Positions 63,935 to 64,000 of a DNA stretch of 64,000 nucleotides are shown here, one piece after another. The first letter of the stretch is position 1. Each line of letters begins with the position of its first letter. The stretch covers positions 1,922,001 to 1,986,000 of the forward strand of contig NZ_AP028032.1 of the NCBI RefSeq assembly GCF_030296935.1, given 5' to 3'. The notes beneath the pieces were generated by a model. That model was not told the DNA's origin. It made no database searches and saw nothing but the letters and a program-made list of their open reading frames with translations. This DNA comes from Coprobacter fastidiosus. Lineage in GTDB: Bacteria > Bacteroidota > Bacteroidia > Bacteroidales > Coprobacteraceae. A program made the position numbers and the translations under genes.

Positions 63935-64000
63935 TATTTACAATGACGTTTTGAATAAGATCCTTTTATAAAAGTGTGAATTTGAGTGTATCTTGAACTC

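Overview
The window looks like chromosome from a low-GC Bacteroidales bacterium of the gut type. Evidence: SusC/SusD pairs, many Bacteroidetes -7 elements (TAnnTTTG, several with a TTTG 19-20 bp upstream), two enzymes with type IX secretion tails, DUF6089 and DUF6242 genes, and a DUF6089-uppS-bamA-ompH-ompH-murI cluster. A Barnesiella/Coprobacter-like genus is a guess only. I see no phage, insertion sequence or CRISPR array.

Layout. 1-2.9 kb: a glycosyltransferase cut by the left edge, queC behind a preQ1-I-like riboswitch, then efp and rpmH from back-to-back promoters. 3-13.5 kb: mnmA, xseA-xseB, gltX with an unknown outer-membrane-like protein, waaA, pta-ackA, and an APH-family kinase resembling N-acetylhexosamine 1-kinase. 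13.6-38.4 kb: a glycosaminoglycan (chondroitin/hyaluronan) utilisation locus. 38.5-46.7 kb: lpxH, a SufT-like gene, murI and the outer-membrane biogenesis cluster. 46.8-64 kb: a DUF6242 lipoprotein, ribD, prmC, recX, comF, pyrE, argH, three tRNAs, aroB, priA, a DnaA-box-rich region, mdh and an aldose epimerase.

How the glycan locus works (inference from families). Three chondroitinase-ABC-type PL8 lyases, all with the His/Tyr/Arg/Glu active-site set, cut the polymer. SusC, SusD and a surface lipoprotein bind and import oligosaccharides, a Ser-type sulfatase removes sulfate, and a GH88 lipoprotein splits unsaturated disaccharides. The neighbouring kinase could phosphorylate the released hexosamine. 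The minus-strand arm forms two transcription units (susC-susD-lipoprotein; PL8-CBM-CBM-PL8). Each starts with the same 28-bp element at the same distance from its -7 box. The plus-strand arm is GH88, then PL8-sulfatase. A propeller-TM-AraC regulator lacking kinase and receiver domains follows.

Other notable structure: about eleven DnaA-box-like 9-mers in 510 bp between priA and mdh (an oriC candidate), and a family of five dispersed ~130-180 bp intergenic repeats with inverted ends placed just behind genes. Several starts were moved from the longest possible frame, because the longer start lies inside a promoter, an upstream gene, or ahead of an obvious signal peptide.
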